DNA of 64,000 nucleotides from Nocardiopsis sp. NRRL B-16309 (GTDB taxonomy: Bacteria > Actinomycetota > Actinomycetes > Streptosporangiales > Streptosporangiaceae): positions 1 to 64,000 of the forward strand of contig NZ_LGEC01000148.1 in NCBI RefSeq assembly GCF_001279585.1. Reading direction: 5' to 3'. Below the pieces are notes generated by a model. It did no database searches. It worked only from the letters and a program-made list of their open reading frames with translations, and was not told the DNA's origin. Positions 9,225 to 17,715 of the stretch are shown here, piece after piece; within the stretch, counting starts at the first letter, position 1; each line of letters starts with the position of its first letter. Made by a program: the position numbers and the translations under genes.

Positions 9225-10982
9225 ATGGCAGGACACCCGACTTCTCCCGGCGCCGCCGGCTCCGGCGCCGCGCGCACAGACGACCTCCCGGCGGATGCCA
9301 CGGCACCGCCGCTGCCCGCGCCCGCCCCGCCGCTGCCCGAGGCGGCCTACCGGCTGCTGTACGCGCACGGCGTGGACGCCCCGCGCCCGCGCCGCGTGCT
9401 GGCCCTGCTGTCCGACGGGCGCTGGTGGAGCGCCAACGACCTCGTGCGCGCCAGCGCTGTGGCGCACTCGGTCGTGGCGGGTCTGCTGCGCGGGTTGGAC
9501 GAGGCCGGTGAGCTGGTCACCGAGGGCGGTGAGGGCCAGGGGCGCGTCCGGCTGGTCCGGCCCGCCGACTACCGCGGCGCCTCGCTCGACGACCTGGCCG
9601 ACCCGGTGGCCCACATGGTGCCGCGGCACGCCCGCAACGCGGCCGAACTGGCCCGCGCGGTCGTCGAGGGCCCCGAGTCGGACCTGGACCTGGACCACGT
9701 CACCGCGACCGCCGACACCGCGCTGCGCCGCGCCCTGTTCCTGACCACCCGCTTCGACCTGTCCGATCGCACGGTGCTGTGCGTGGGCGACCACGACCTG
9801 ACGTCGGTGGCCCTGGCCCTGGTGTGCCCCAGTGCCCGCACGGTGGTCGTGGACGTCGACGAGCGCGTCCTGGCGCACATCGACGCGCTGTCGGCCTCGC
9901 TGGGGCTGCCGGTGCGCACGCACGCGGCCGACCTCCGGCTGGGGCTGCCCTCGACGGTCCGGGGCGTGGCCGACGTGGTGTTCACCGATCCGCCCTACAC
10001 CCCCGACGGGGTGGAGCTGTTCGTACGGCGGGGGCTGGAGGGCATGGCCGACCCCCGCAGGGGCCGGGTCCTGGTGGCCTACGGCGCGAGCGAGGCCACC
10101 CCGCGCCTGGCCGCGACGACGCAGGCCCGGCTGCTGCGCATGGACCTGCTGGTGGAGTCGATGTGGCCGGACTTCAACCGCTACCAGGCGGCCGAGTCGA
10201 TCGGTGCCGCCTCGGACCTGTACGTGCTGCGCCCGCTCTCGCGCACGCCTCCCGGCGGCACGGACGAGGCCGCGCGCGTGTACAGCCAGGGCGTCAACGC
10301 CAAGGAGGCCAGGGGCGGACTGGACGCCGAGGCCGCGCTGGGCGTGGCCGCCAGGGCGGTCGAGGACCAGGGCGGTGCCTCCGTCGCCGGGGAGCCGACG
10401 CTGGTGGGCGAGTGGCCCGCCGAGGTGACGCGCGGAGGCAGGGTCCGGCTCTCGACGTGGATGGACTCCCCCGCCCCGGCGGCGGGGTTCGCCGTGGTCA
10501 ACCTCACCGGTGGCTGGGAGCGGCTGGCGGCGCGCGCGGCGCTGGCCGCCACCACCGACACGGTGTACGTGCTGGTGCCCTCCGCCGCGGCGTGCGTCCG
10601 GGACGAGGCGGGCCAGCGCGCGCTGCGCGCGATGCTGGAGCCGCGCTTCGGGGTGCGGTTCCTGCGCGGCTTCGGCCGGTCGGATCTGACCGCGGTCCGG
10701 CTCCTGCGGGGACCGGAGTCCGACACCGCGTCGGCGGTCGACCGGCTGCTGGCCCACGTGAAGGGGCGGGCGCACGGGACGCTGACGTCCACGCTGCGGG
10801 GCGGCCTGGTCGAGGTGTCGGCGTGGCTGGGGCGGCCGGTGAACAAGCGCACGGCGCGGCACGCGGTGGCGTCGGCGCCGGGGTGGGTGGCGGGGCACAG
10901 CCTGCTCGACCTGCCCGAGCACCGGTTCGCCGAGCTGCGCGGGGTGGCCCAGGGCCTGCTGGCGGAGATCGGAGAGGCGTAG
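9225..10982 (+). CDS. DUF43 / branched-polyamine-synthase-like (BpsA) protein
   Basis: The 585-residue protein has an N-terminal winged-helix-like segment (RVLALLSDGRWWSANDLVRA, about residues 46-65) followed by a Rossmann methyltransferase-fold domain: VLCVGDHDLTSVALAL near 185, acidic TVVVDVDERVL near 205, and the FTDPPYTPDG motif near 252. This is the layout of N4-bis(aminopropyl)spermidine synthase C-domain (DUF43) proteins. A second, degenerate half continues to the C-terminus; the whole is longer than archaeal BpsA (~350 residues). Aminopropyl transfer is unproven. The frame is open upstream to 8964, but the coding pattern begins only at the ATG at 9225. A strong terminator follows. Confidence 0.65.
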   Translation: MAGHPTSPGAAGSGAARTDDLPADATAPPLPAPAPPLPEAAYRLLYAHGVDAPRPRRVLALLSDGRWWSANDLVRASAVAHSVVAGLLRGLDEAGELVTEGGEGQGRVRLVRPADYRGASLDDLADPVAHMVPRHARNAAELARAVVEGPESDLDLDHVTATADTALRRALFLTTRFDLSDRTVLCVGDHDLTSVALALVCPSARTVVVDVDERVLAHIDALSASLGLPVRTHAADLRLGLPSTVRGVADVVFTDPPYTPDGVELFVRRGLEGMADPRRGRVLVAYGASEATPRLAATTQARLLRMDLLVESMWPDFNRYQAAESIGAASDLYVLRPLSRTPPGGTDEAARVYSQGVNAKEARGGLDAEAALGVAARAVEDQGGASVAGEPTLVGEWPAEVTRGGRVRLSTWMDSPAPAAGFAVVNLTGGWERLAARAALAATTDTVYVLVPSAAACVRDEAGQRALRAMLEPRFGVRFLRGFGRSDLTAVRLLRGPESDTASAVDRLLAHVKGRAHGTLTSTLRGGLVEVSAWLGRPVNKRTARHAVASAPGWVAGHSLLDLPEHRFAELRGVAQGLLAEIGEA

Positions 10983-11057
10983 GGCGTGTTCCGCGGACAC
11001 TCGCCCCGCTGCGCGGCGGGTCCGCTCCGGAGCCGTTCCCTGGGTCCGCGCACGGCT

Positions 11058-11089
11058 GCGGCCGCCGACCCGTGCGGGTCGGCGGCCGC
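11058..11089 (+). terminator. 15-bp perfect inverted repeat after the DUF43-like gene
   Basis: Arms 11058-11072 and 11075-11089 are perfectly complementary around a TG centre. The structure lies 75 bp past the stop at 10982 and just before the dispersed element. Confidence 0.65.
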
Positions 11090-11097
11090 GGGAGTTC

Positions 11098-11262
11098 CCT
11101 GGGTCGTGTTTTTTGCAGCATTCCGGGCTCGCGGCCGCCAGGCTGCCTCTCGCCGCGCCTCTGCGCTCGTGAAGCACAACCAGGCTGAACTTCGCACATC
11201 CTTGCGAGAGATGGCCTGGCGACCGCTCGCTCACCCGAAAGCCTGGAAAAAAGACTCCCTAG
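11098..11262. repeat. ~165-bp dispersed element, copy 1
   Basis: This copy is about 90% identical to 37935-38102. The ends form an imperfect inverted repeat (left CCTGGGTCGTGTTTTTT, right the complement of CTAGGGAGTCTTTTTT). No plausible protein is encoded, although frames on the minus strand stay open. It lies between the convergent 3' ends of the DUF43-like gene and the next minus-strand gene, and its right edge contributes to that gene's TAG stop (11259-11261). Confidence 0.85.
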
Positions 11263-12305
11263 TCGGTGCCGGTCGTGCCGGTGGTGCCGTCCGTGGTCCC
11301 GGTGCCGTCGGTGGTGCCCGTCCCGTCGGTGGTACCGGTCCCGTCCGTGGTCCCGGTGCCGTCGGTCGTGCCGTCCGTGGTCCCGGTCCCGTCGGTGCTC
11401 CCCCCGGGCTCCTCCTCGCGCAGGTTCACCATGCGCCGGTAGAGCGGGTCGCGGAAGTTGGCCAGCGCGACCAGCGGGCTGGACAGGCTGACCCGGTCCT
11501 CGACCGACTCAGAACCGGTCGGCTGCACCCACACGACCACGAGGTAGTGGCCGCTGATGATGGCGTCGGCGGCGCTGTAGCCCTCACCGAGCCGGTTGAA
11601 GGGGTCCTGGCCCGAGGGCGGCACGACGAACCCCGTCGCGGGCGCCGCCGCGGCGTCCTCGTCCTCTTCCCCGCCCTCGGCGTCCTCGGGTTCGGCCATC
11701 GCGGCGGCGACGGCACGGCTGCCCTCGACGTCGCCGAGGTTGAACACGGCGGCCACGCCGAAGTAGGTGTCGGAGACGTAGGTGGCACGGCCCGCCTGCG
11801 CGCAGTCGGCCGCGGCGAGGGCGTCCCGGACGTCCTGGCCCCACACGGCCTGTGAGCAGTCCTCGACCAGGTCGGAGTCGCGCAGCGTGAACTCCAGGCT
11901 CTGGCTGGAGATCTCGGCGTTGTTGCGCTCGAACAACTCGCCTTCGTTCAGGACCCGTGAGTCGTCCTCACGGGAGGCCAGGACGGTGTTCATCTCGCCG
12001 CTGTCGACGACCTGGTAGGCGGCCGGGCGCGCCTGGACGGGCGCGGATCCGCCCTCCTGGGAACCGGATCGCAGGTAGAAGACGACTCCGACGCCGATCA
12101 GCGCGACGACCAGCACGCCCACGAGGGCGAAGAGCAGGGGCCGGCCGCGCCGTGCCTCCTGCTTCCTGCGGCCTCCGGCGCGGCGCCGTCCTCCCGACCG
12201 CCGGGACCGGCCGTCGTCCTCGACGGGGGCCGCAGCGCCGGGTTCGCTGACTTTCCTGCGACGTCCCACGGAGCCGGACGCCGGCGGTTCGGAAGGGGAC
12301 ACCAT
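11259..12305 (-). CDS. Single-pass membrane protein with TDGTGT-repeat tail (paralogue A)
   Basis: The 348-residue protein has a basic cytoplasmic N-terminus (residues 1-52, many Arg/Lys), one transmembrane helix (PLLFALVGVLVVALIGVGVVFYL, about 55-77), an extracytoplasmic domain and a C-terminal low-complexity tail of TDGTGT/TDGT units (last ~45 residues). The outer domain has two cysteines spaced as C-SQAVWGQD-(9)-C, probably a disulfide. The same pattern occurs in the neighbouring gene at 12551, so the two are tandem paralogues. I recognise no named family. The start has a GAGGAAAGG site. The stop codon sits at the edge of the dispersed element, so the repeat tail may have been reshaped by its arrival. 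Confidence 0.75.
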   Translation of the reverse strand: MVSPSEPPASGSVGRRRKVSEPGAAAPVEDDGRSRRSGGRRRAGGRRKQEARRGRPLLFALVGVLVVALIGVGVVFYLRSGSQEGGSAPVQARPAAYQVVDSGEMNTVLASREDDSRVLNEGELFERNNAEISSQSLEFTLRDSDLVEDCSQAVWGQDVRDALAAADCAQAGRATYVSDTYFGVAAVFNLGDVEGSRAVAAAMAEPEDAEGGEEDEDAAAAPATGFVVPPSGQDPFNRLGEGYSAADAIISGHYLVVVWVQPTGSESVEDRVSLSSPLVALANFRDPLYRRMVNLREEEPGGSTDGTGTTDGTTDGTGTTDGTGTTDGTGTTDGTGTTDGTTGTTGTD

Positions 12306-12493
12306 GGACCTTTCCTCGGGGCGGGCCGTCCGCGTGATCGCGGACCGGCCCGTGTTCGCTCGGGCGGGAGGCGGGCCTGGCCCGGCCTCCGCACGACCCT
12401 GGCGGATGGGTCGATCTGTCCGAGATCCTATCGGGGCCCCCGAGGGCGCCAGGACGAGGATGGAGCCCAGGGCTCCGCGCCGGGTGGAAACAC

Positions 12494-12534
12494 AGCGCCC
12501 GCCATGCGCCCCGTGGGCGATGGCGGGCGGTGCT
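12494..12534 (-). terminator. Rho-independent-like terminator after paralogue B
   Basis: The 9-bp stem GCCCGCCAT/ATGGCGGGC extends with AGC/GCT at the base. On the minus strand it is followed by GTGTTTCC. It lies 17 bp past the stop at 12551. Confidence 0.65.
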
Positions 12535-12550
12535 CGGGCCCCGGGCTGGC

Positions 12551-13729
12551 CTAGTCCCGGTCGGCCTCCACGACCTCGTCGTAGACGTAGCGCACGGCGT
12601 TCATGGACGCCACGCTCAGCGTCGCCATGTCGGAGTCGTCGCCGGGGTCGGAGCCGTCGGTGCGGGCGACCCAGAACACGGCCAGGTAGTGGCCCATGAC
12701 CTGGGTGCTGGCCTGGCTGTAGCCCTCTTGCAGAGCCTGCACGTCACCGGTCTGCGAGAGCACGAATCCGGCGCTGTGCTCGGGGTTGCTCGGGTCCAGA
12801 ACGGCGGCCACGTCCGCGGCCGCGTCGCTGTTGGCCAGGTCGAACAGCGAGACCTGGGCGACGTACTCTCCGCCGGAGTCGGTGTAGACACCGTTCGCGG
12901 CGTTGACGCAGTTGCCGTCGACCAGGCTCTGGCCCAGGTCCTCGCCCCACACCATGGAGGTGCAGGAGTCGGTCACCGAGCTGTCCTGGAGTTCGAGGGA
13001 CATGCCGTCCAGCTCGATCTCCTCGACCGGGCCGAACACGGCGTCCTCGGTCATCGGCTCGTGCCCCTCGGGGCGCTCGTTGATGGCTCCGAAGACGTCG
13101 TCGCGGTTGCCCTCGGACAGGTACAGATCCGGAGTGAGGGTGCCGTGCCCGTCGGGCGGGATGACGACGGCCTGGTCACCGCCCTCGATCACGCCGTCGG
13201 AGGTGGTCGTCAGCTGGAAGACCAGCAGTCCGAGCAGGGCGACCAGGGCGACGCCGAAGGCGCCCAGCAGCACGCCCAGGGCGGCGGTGCCGCGCTTGCG
13301 CTTGCTCTGCTCGGCCAGCGTGTACACGATCTGGTTGGGCCGGTCGCCCAGGACGGAGACCTTCTTGATGGCGGAGGCGGAGAAGGCCGAGACCTTGCCC
13401 ACACCGCCGCGTCCCACGGCCGAGGGGGCGCGTGAGCCGCCGCGGCGGCGCCGGGAGGCGCGCCTCGATCCCCTGCGCCGGGGCTCGCCGCCGGCGCCGT
13501 CGTCGCGGGCCTCGTCCTGTGCCTGGTCGTCGGGGCCCTCGTCGTAGCGCTCGGACTCGTCGGCACGGGTGTGGGTGTGGCCGTACTCCGCGGAGAAGTC
13601 CTCCTCGGGGTCGTAGCCGTCGGTGCCCGTGTCGGGCCCGAGGTCGTCGGGGCGGTCGTAGGCCCGGTCGGCGCGGCGTGTACCGCCGCGCCGACCTCTG
13701 CGCCCGGACCGGGACTCAGCTCTGCTCAC
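12551..13729 (-). CDS. Single-pass membrane protein (paralogue B)
   Basis: The 392-residue protein has a long disordered Arg/Asp/Gly-rich cytoplasmic region (about 1-150), one transmembrane helix near residues 155-178 (ALGVLLGAFGVALVALLGLLVF) and an extracytoplasmic domain containing C-TSMVWGEDLGQSL-(5)-C and a following FDLANSDAAADVAA stretch. Those match CSQAVWGQDVRDAL...C and FNLGDVEGSRAVAA of the downstream paralogue. The function is unknown. I chose GTG at 13729 because GAGAAAG precedes it; a TTG at 13741 in the same frame is possible. It lies downstream of lgt on the same strand and may be co-transcribed with it. Confidence 0.75.
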   Translation of the reverse strand: MSRAESRSGRRGRRGGTRRADRAYDRPDDLGPDTGTDGYDPEEDFSAEYGHTHTRADESERYDEGPDDQAQDEARDDGAGGEPRRRGSRRASRRRRGGSRAPSAVGRGGVGKVSAFSASAIKKVSVLGDRPNQIVYTLAEQSKRKRGTAALGVLLGAFGVALVALLGLLVFQLTTTSDGVIEGGDQAVVIPPDGHGTLTPDLYLSEGNRDDVFGAINERPEGHEPMTEDAVFGPVEEIELDGMSLELQDSSVTDSCTSMVWGEDLGQSLVDGNCVNAANGVYTDSGGEYVAQVSLFDLANSDAAADVAAVLDPSNPEHSAGFVLSQTGDVQALQEGYSQASTQVMGHYLAVFWVARTDGSDPGDDSDMATLSVASMNAVRYVYDEVVEADRD

Positions 13730-13827
13730 GGTCTTTCTCAATCGTCAACCCGGGGTCTGCTCGAAGGTGCGGGGAGCACCGCTGGGTGTGGCCGGACACG
13801 GCCGCAGGTCCAGATGGTTCCCCTGCG

Positions 13828-14946
13828 CTACTCGGGCTTGGTCCCGGAGTCGGTGCCCGTGTCCTCGGATGCGCTCTCGGTGGAGCTCTCGGTACTAGAT
13901 CGCTCAGGGCTCGGGTGGTATTCCGTCCCCGCCCCCTCTGAACTGCCGTTCCGTGTTCCGATCTCCGAATCCTCGGCGTCCACGGCGCTGTAGACGGTGC
14001 TGTCGTCAGCGACATCACTCTCGGGTGTGGGACCGAACACCTGGGTTCCGGCGTCGTGCCCGTGCGGGACGACCGCGGAGGAGAACCGGTCCAGCCGGCG
14101 GCCCGCCCACACGAAGTAGACCAGGGCGCCCAGGAAGACCGCGATGGAGGTCCAGTTGTTCAGGCGCAGGCCGAAGAAGTCGTTGGCCGGGTCGATCCGC
14201 AGGTACTCGATCCAGAACCGGCCCACACAGTAGCCCATGACGTAGAGCGCGAACAGTCGTCCGCCCGCGAGGCGCTCCTCGTAGCGGCGGCCGAGGTAGG
14301 CCAGCAGGACGGCCAGGCCCAGGCACCACAGGGACTCGTAGAGGAAGGTGGGGTGGTACAGGGTCTCGCCGGGGATCATGCCCTGGCGCAGGCCGCCCTC
14401 GGGGTAGGGGTTGATGCGCAGGGCCCAGGGCAGGTCGGTGGGGGCGCCGAAGAGCTCCTGGTTGAAGTAGTTGCCCCAGCGGCCGATGGCCTGGGCGAGC
14501 GGGATGGTGGGCGCGATCGCGAAGGAGAGCTTGGACATGGACAGGCCGCGCTTGCGCGCGACGATCCACACGCCCACGGCGCCCAGCGGGACGGCGCCCC
14601 AGATGCCCAGGCCGCCCTCCCACACGTACAGGGCGCGGATGGGTTCGCGGCCGGGCCCGAAGTAGAGCTGGGCGTCGCTGATGACGTGGTAGAGGCGGCC
14701 GCCGATCAGGCCGAGGATCACGGCCCACACGGCCATGTCCATGATGGTGCCGCTCTCACCCCCCATGCGGGCCCAGCGGCGTTCACTCCAGAACACCGCC
14801 ACGATGACCCCGGCGAGGATGCACAGGGCGTAGAAGTGGATCTCCAGGGGTCCGATCGGGATCGAGCTGATCTCGGGGCTGGGAATGGCCGCGAGGGCGC
14901 GGCCGTACTCGGCCGCGCCCTCGGAAGCTGTCGACGACACAGTCAC
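13828..14946 (-). CDS. lgt: Prolipoprotein diacylglyceryl transferase
   Basis: Lgt transfers diacylglycerol from phosphatidylglycerol to the lipobox Cys of prolipoproteins. The 372-residue polytopic membrane protein shows the family landmarks IHFYALCILAG near residue 35, GGRLYHVI near 80, the signature AQAIGRWGNYFNQELFG near 150 (Arg-Trp-Gly-Asn) and WIEYLRID near 243. The C-terminal ~85 residues are a Ser/Glu/Thr-rich disordered tail not needed for the fold, common in actinobacterial Lgt. The GTG start has only a weak GAGAG site; another GTG lies two codons in. It sits 37 bp after the DsbA-like gene. Confidence 0.95.
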   Translation of the reverse strand: MTVSSTASEGAAEYGRALAAIPSPEISSIPIGPLEIHFYALCILAGVIVAVFWSERRWARMGGESGTIMDMAVWAVILGLIGGRLYHVISDAQLYFGPGREPIRALYVWEGGLGIWGAVPLGAVGVWIVARKRGLSMSKLSFAIAPTIPLAQAIGRWGNYFNQELFGAPTDLPWALRINPYPEGGLRQGMIPGETLYHPTFLYESLWCLGLAVLLAYLGRRYEERLAGGRLFALYVMGYCVGRFWIEYLRIDPANDFFGLRLNNWTSIAVFLGALVYFVWAGRRLDRFSSAVVPHGHDAGTQVFGPTPESDVADDSTVYSAVDAEDSEIGTRNGSSEGAGTEYHPSPERSSTESSTESASEDTGTDSGTKPE

Positions 14947-14983
14947 TGCTCTGCTCTCAGGTTCGCCCCGCGTGCGGGGGTGG

Positions 14984-15973
14984 CTACTGGGATGTGTCCG
15001 CTTCGCCCCCGTCGCCCAGCGGCTCGGTCTGGACCTCGCCGGCGTCCGCCTCGGCGATCGCCTGGGTCAGGCCCCTGACCGTCATGGCGGTGTCATTGGA
15101 GAGCAGCTCGCCGTTGATGTAGACGGCGGGGGTTCCGCGGAACATGTTGTCTCCGCTGTAGCGAGTGTAGATCGTCCCCGTGGCATCGATGATCTCGCCC
15201 GTGTAGGTGCCCTCCAGGAAGGAGGGGTCGTGCCCGTGGTCGGCGCCCCAGGAGATGAGGTCGGACAGGACCATGGTGCCCAGGGTGTCCTCGCCGATCT
15301 CCTCGGCGGCGGACTCGGTCAGTGCGGGCAGGTAGTCCTGGGTGAACCGCTCGACGACCTCGGCCTCCTCCTCGACGCGGGCGTCGAAGGTCTCGGCCTC
15401 CTCCTCGGTGCCTCCGGCCTCGCGGAACCACTCCTGGAGCTCGGCGACGGTGAAGCCCTCCTGTCCCTCGGCGGGCTGGTTCTCGAACAGCAGGTCGTTG
15501 TACTGGACGAACACCCCGGCGTCGGCGGCGGCCCGGGCGGCGGCTCCGGCCCGCAGGGAGTTGCTGCTGATGGGCGCCGGCTGCTGGGCGAAGATGCTGA
15601 CCGGGCGGTAGTGGACGATGGCCTCGCCCTCGGCGGCGCTCTCCTTGAGGGTGTCCCCGTTGAGCAGCTCGAACTGGCGGCAGGCGGGGCACTGGTAGTC
15701 GGCGTAGACCTCCACGACCGGGGCCTCCACGCCCTCCTCGGCCAGGACGACGCTGCCGTCCTCCTGCAGGACCTGCGGCGGCAGGGCGCCCTCGAATCCG
15801 CTGTCGCGCCGGTCGGCGGTCAGGACGGCGTAGCCGACGCCGACGATGAGCACCACGACGATGGCGGCCACGCCGACGACGAGGAGGGTCTTCTTGCGCT
15901 GCGCGGCGCGCTTCTCCTTCGCCCTCTGCTCCTTGAGCCTTTCGCGCGAGCGCTTGCGCGCTTCACTCCCCAT
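14984..15973 (-). CDS. DsbA-family membrane-anchored thiol-disulfide oxidoreductase
   Basis: The 329-residue protein has a Lys/Arg-rich cytoplasmic start, one transmembrane helix (about 30-51) and an outward thioredoxin-fold domain with the redox motif CPAC (Cys95-Cys98, in YADYQCPACRQFE) and a cis-Pro region in RGTPAVYINGELL near residue 285. This is the DsbA-like family found beside lgt in actinobacteria. It should oxidise or reduce secreted proteins. The ATG at 15973 has a GAGGAAAG site, and the MauE/DoxX-like gene lies 56 bp upstream on the same strand, a likely electron-transfer partner. Confidence 0.9.
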   Translation of the reverse strand: MGSEARKRSRERLKEQRAKEKRAAQRKKTLLVVGVAAIVVVLIVGVGYAVLTADRRDSGFEGALPPQVLQEDGSVVLAEEGVEAPVVEVYADYQCPACRQFELLNGDTLKESAAEGEAIVHYRPVSIFAQQPAPISSNSLRAGAAARAAADAGVFVQYNDLLFENQPAEGQEGFTVAELQEWFREAGGTEEEAETFDARVEEEAEVVERFTQDYLPALTESAAEEIGEDTLGTMVLSDLISWGADHGHDPSFLEGTYTGEIIDATGTIYTRYSGDNMFRGTPAVYINGELLSNDTAMTVRGLTQAIAEADAGEVQTEPLGDGGEADTSQ

Positions 15974-16029
15974 GCTTTCCTCGGTTTCTGGACGTGCGGT
16001 GTCGGTCGGTCGCCGTTCGGCGCGCGGTC

Positions 16030-16539
16030 TCAGCGGAACAGGCCGAGGGCGCGGTCGACGGCGAAGGGTGAGCGGGGCCAGATCGCGATGAAGGCGCCCA
16101 GTGCGGCGAAGCCGATGTCGCGGGCGATGGACAGCCCGTAGCTGGTCTCGCCGGGGTCGACCTGTCCCCCGCCGCCGAAGCAGCCGCAGTCGATGCTCAG
16201 GCCGCGGGCCATGGCCGAGACGATGCCGGCGATGAACGCGATCATGAGCAGGGCGCTGACGGCCCCGGTGAAGCGGGTGGCCAGCCCGACCAGCAGGAGC
16301 AGGGCCAGGGCGATCTCGAAGAGCGGGAGGGTGTAGCCGATGAGTTCGGCGATCTCGACCGGGAAGAGGTCGTAGGCCTCCACCGCCTGGATCGACAGGG
16401 CGGGCGGGTACTTGGACACGGCCGCGTAGAGCAGCACGCCGGCGAGCCCGAGACGGCAGGCGAGCGTGATCCAGGGCTGGACGGCCGGCCAGCGTGTGGG
16501 GGACGCGGGTGGCGCGGTGGTGTCGTCTGCGGTGTCCAT
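16030..16539 (-). CDS. MauE/DoxX-type redox-associated membrane protein
   Basis: The 169-residue protein has four predicted helices (about 24-42, 63-85, 92-110, 138-158) and the conserved LYAAVSKYPPALSI, LPLFEIALALLLL and CGCFGG motif (Cys118, Cys120). This is the MauE/methylamine-utilisation type of the DoxX superfamily. A cysteine pair at the membrane face beside a DsbA-like protein suggests it shuttles electrons to or from that protein; the direction is unknown. The start has an AAGG site and the gene heads a probable operon with the DsbA-like gene and lgt. Confidence 0.82.
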   Translation of the reverse strand: MDTADDTTAPPASPTRWPAVQPWITLACRLGLAGVLLYAAVSKYPPALSIQAVEAYDLFPVEIAELIGYTLPLFEIALALLLLVGLATRFTGAVSALLMIAFIAGIVSAMARGLSIDCGCFGGGGQVDPGETSYGLSIARDIGFAALGAFIAIWPRSPFAVDRALGLFR

Positions 16540-16905
16540 CGTGGGGCCTTCGCGGAGTGGGTCGGGTCGGGGGCGACGCTGAGGACACCGGTGGCATCGC
16601 TCAGGGTAGTGGTCCAGATACTACTGGTCGCAGCGCCCCGGTGGCACTCGGATGGCGGGCCCCGGACGCGTCCGGAGGCTCCCGCCGCGCGCCGTTTCCA
16701 TACCACCATCGATCCGGTCCCCACGGTGGCCGAATCGGAGGCGGCGGGTAGGATCTCACGGGATTCTCACCTTCTTTACCGCTTTCTTGCCCGGGTTCCG
16801 GTGCGGGCCCGGAGGTGCCCGCGACAGGAGCGCGCCCGGGAGCGCCACACGACAACGGTGGCCGCCCCCGAGGGAGCGGCCACCGTGGTGTGGATGCGCG
16901 TGCGG
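16540..16905. other. 366-bp gap between trpA and the redox pair
   Basis: No ORF with coding character. The trpA-proximal end contains the terminator at 16845-16893. A TACCCT hexamer on the minus strand (16603-16608) is a possible -10 for the MauE-like gene. The segment 16750-16800 is relatively T-rich on the plus strand, without a recognisable motif. Confidence 0.5.
16845..16893 (-). terminator. Terminator of the trp operon
   Basis: A 10-bp stem (16856-16865 with 16876-16885) has an outer CCACAC/GTGTGG extension. It begins 12 bp past the trpA stop. Confidence 0.75.
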
Positions 16906-17715
16906 TCAGCGGCGCACGCCCGCCGCGAGCTCCTGGGCGAAGGAGCGGACGGCGGTCAGCGCGGTCTCCAGGTCGGGGGCGTCCAGGACCCGCTGGCAGA
17001 ACCCGGCACCGACGATGACGCCGTCGGCGTAGGCGGCGACCTCGGCGGCCTGGGCGGCGGTGGAGATGCCCAGGCCCACGCAGATCGGCAGGCCGGAGTC
17101 GGCGGTGGTCTCCCGTACCCGGCGCACCAGGGTCTCGGCGGTGTCGGCGACCTGCGCGCGGGTGCCGGTGACCCCCATGAGGGAGGCCGCGTAGACGAAG
17201 CCCGAGCAGGCGTCGGTGGTCAGCGCGAGCCTGCGGTCGGTGGAGGAGGGCGCCACGAGGAAGATCCGGTCCAGTCCGGCGGCCGTGGAGGCCTCGACCC
17301 ACTCCTGGGACTCCTCGGGGATGAGGTCGGGGGTGATCACCCCGGCCCCGCCCGCCTTGGCCAGCCGGTCGGCGAACCGGCCGACCCCGTAGCGCTCGAT
17401 CGGGTTCCAGTAGGACATGACCACCGCGGCGGCGCCGGTGGCGGCGGTCGCCTCGACCACGCGGAACACGTCGTCGGTGGTGGTCCCGGCGGCCAGTGCG
17501 CGGTCGGCGGCGCGCTGGATGGTGGGGCCGTCCATCATGGGGTCGGAGTAGGGCAGGCCGACCTCGACGACGTCGCAGCCGCCCTCGACCATGGCCTCCA
17601 CGACCTTGACGGAGGACTCCACGTCGGGGAACCCGGCGGGCAGGTAGCCGATGAGGGCGGCGCGGCCGGCCGCCCGGGTCTCGGCCAGCGTGGTCTGCAG
17701 CGTGGTGGCGGTCAT
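16906..17715 (-). CDS. trpA: Tryptophan synthase alpha chain
   Basis: TrpA cleaves indole-3-glycerol phosphate to indole and glyceraldehyde-3-phosphate. The 269-residue TIM barrel has the catalytic Glu in GGCDVVEVGLPYSDP and the catalytic Asp in DPMMDGPTIQ (about residues 45-65), plus the phosphate loop VGLGIST near 212. Its ATG overlaps the trpB stop (ATGA), so translation is coupled and the alpha and beta chains are made together. Confidence 0.96.
   Translation of the reverse strand: MTATTLQTTLAETRAAGRAALIGYLPAGFPDVESSVKVVEAMVEGGCDVVEVGLPYSDPMMDGPTIQRAADRALAAGTTTDDVFRVVEATAATGAAAVVMSYWNPIERYGVGRFADRLAKAGGAGVITPDLIPEESQEWVEASTAAGLDRIFLVAPSSTDRRLALTTDACSGFVYAASLMGVTGTRAQVADTAETLVRRVRETTADSGLPICVGLGISTAAQAAEVAAYADGVIVGAGFCQRVLDAPDLETALTAVRSFAQELAAGVRR

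Noticed and set aside
10504..11199. Similar peptides (MCEVQPGCA...) predicted on the minus strand at both copies of the dispersed element
   Set aside because: They match only because the element is repeated. The frames run on into unrelated sequence on each side and have no ribosome site.
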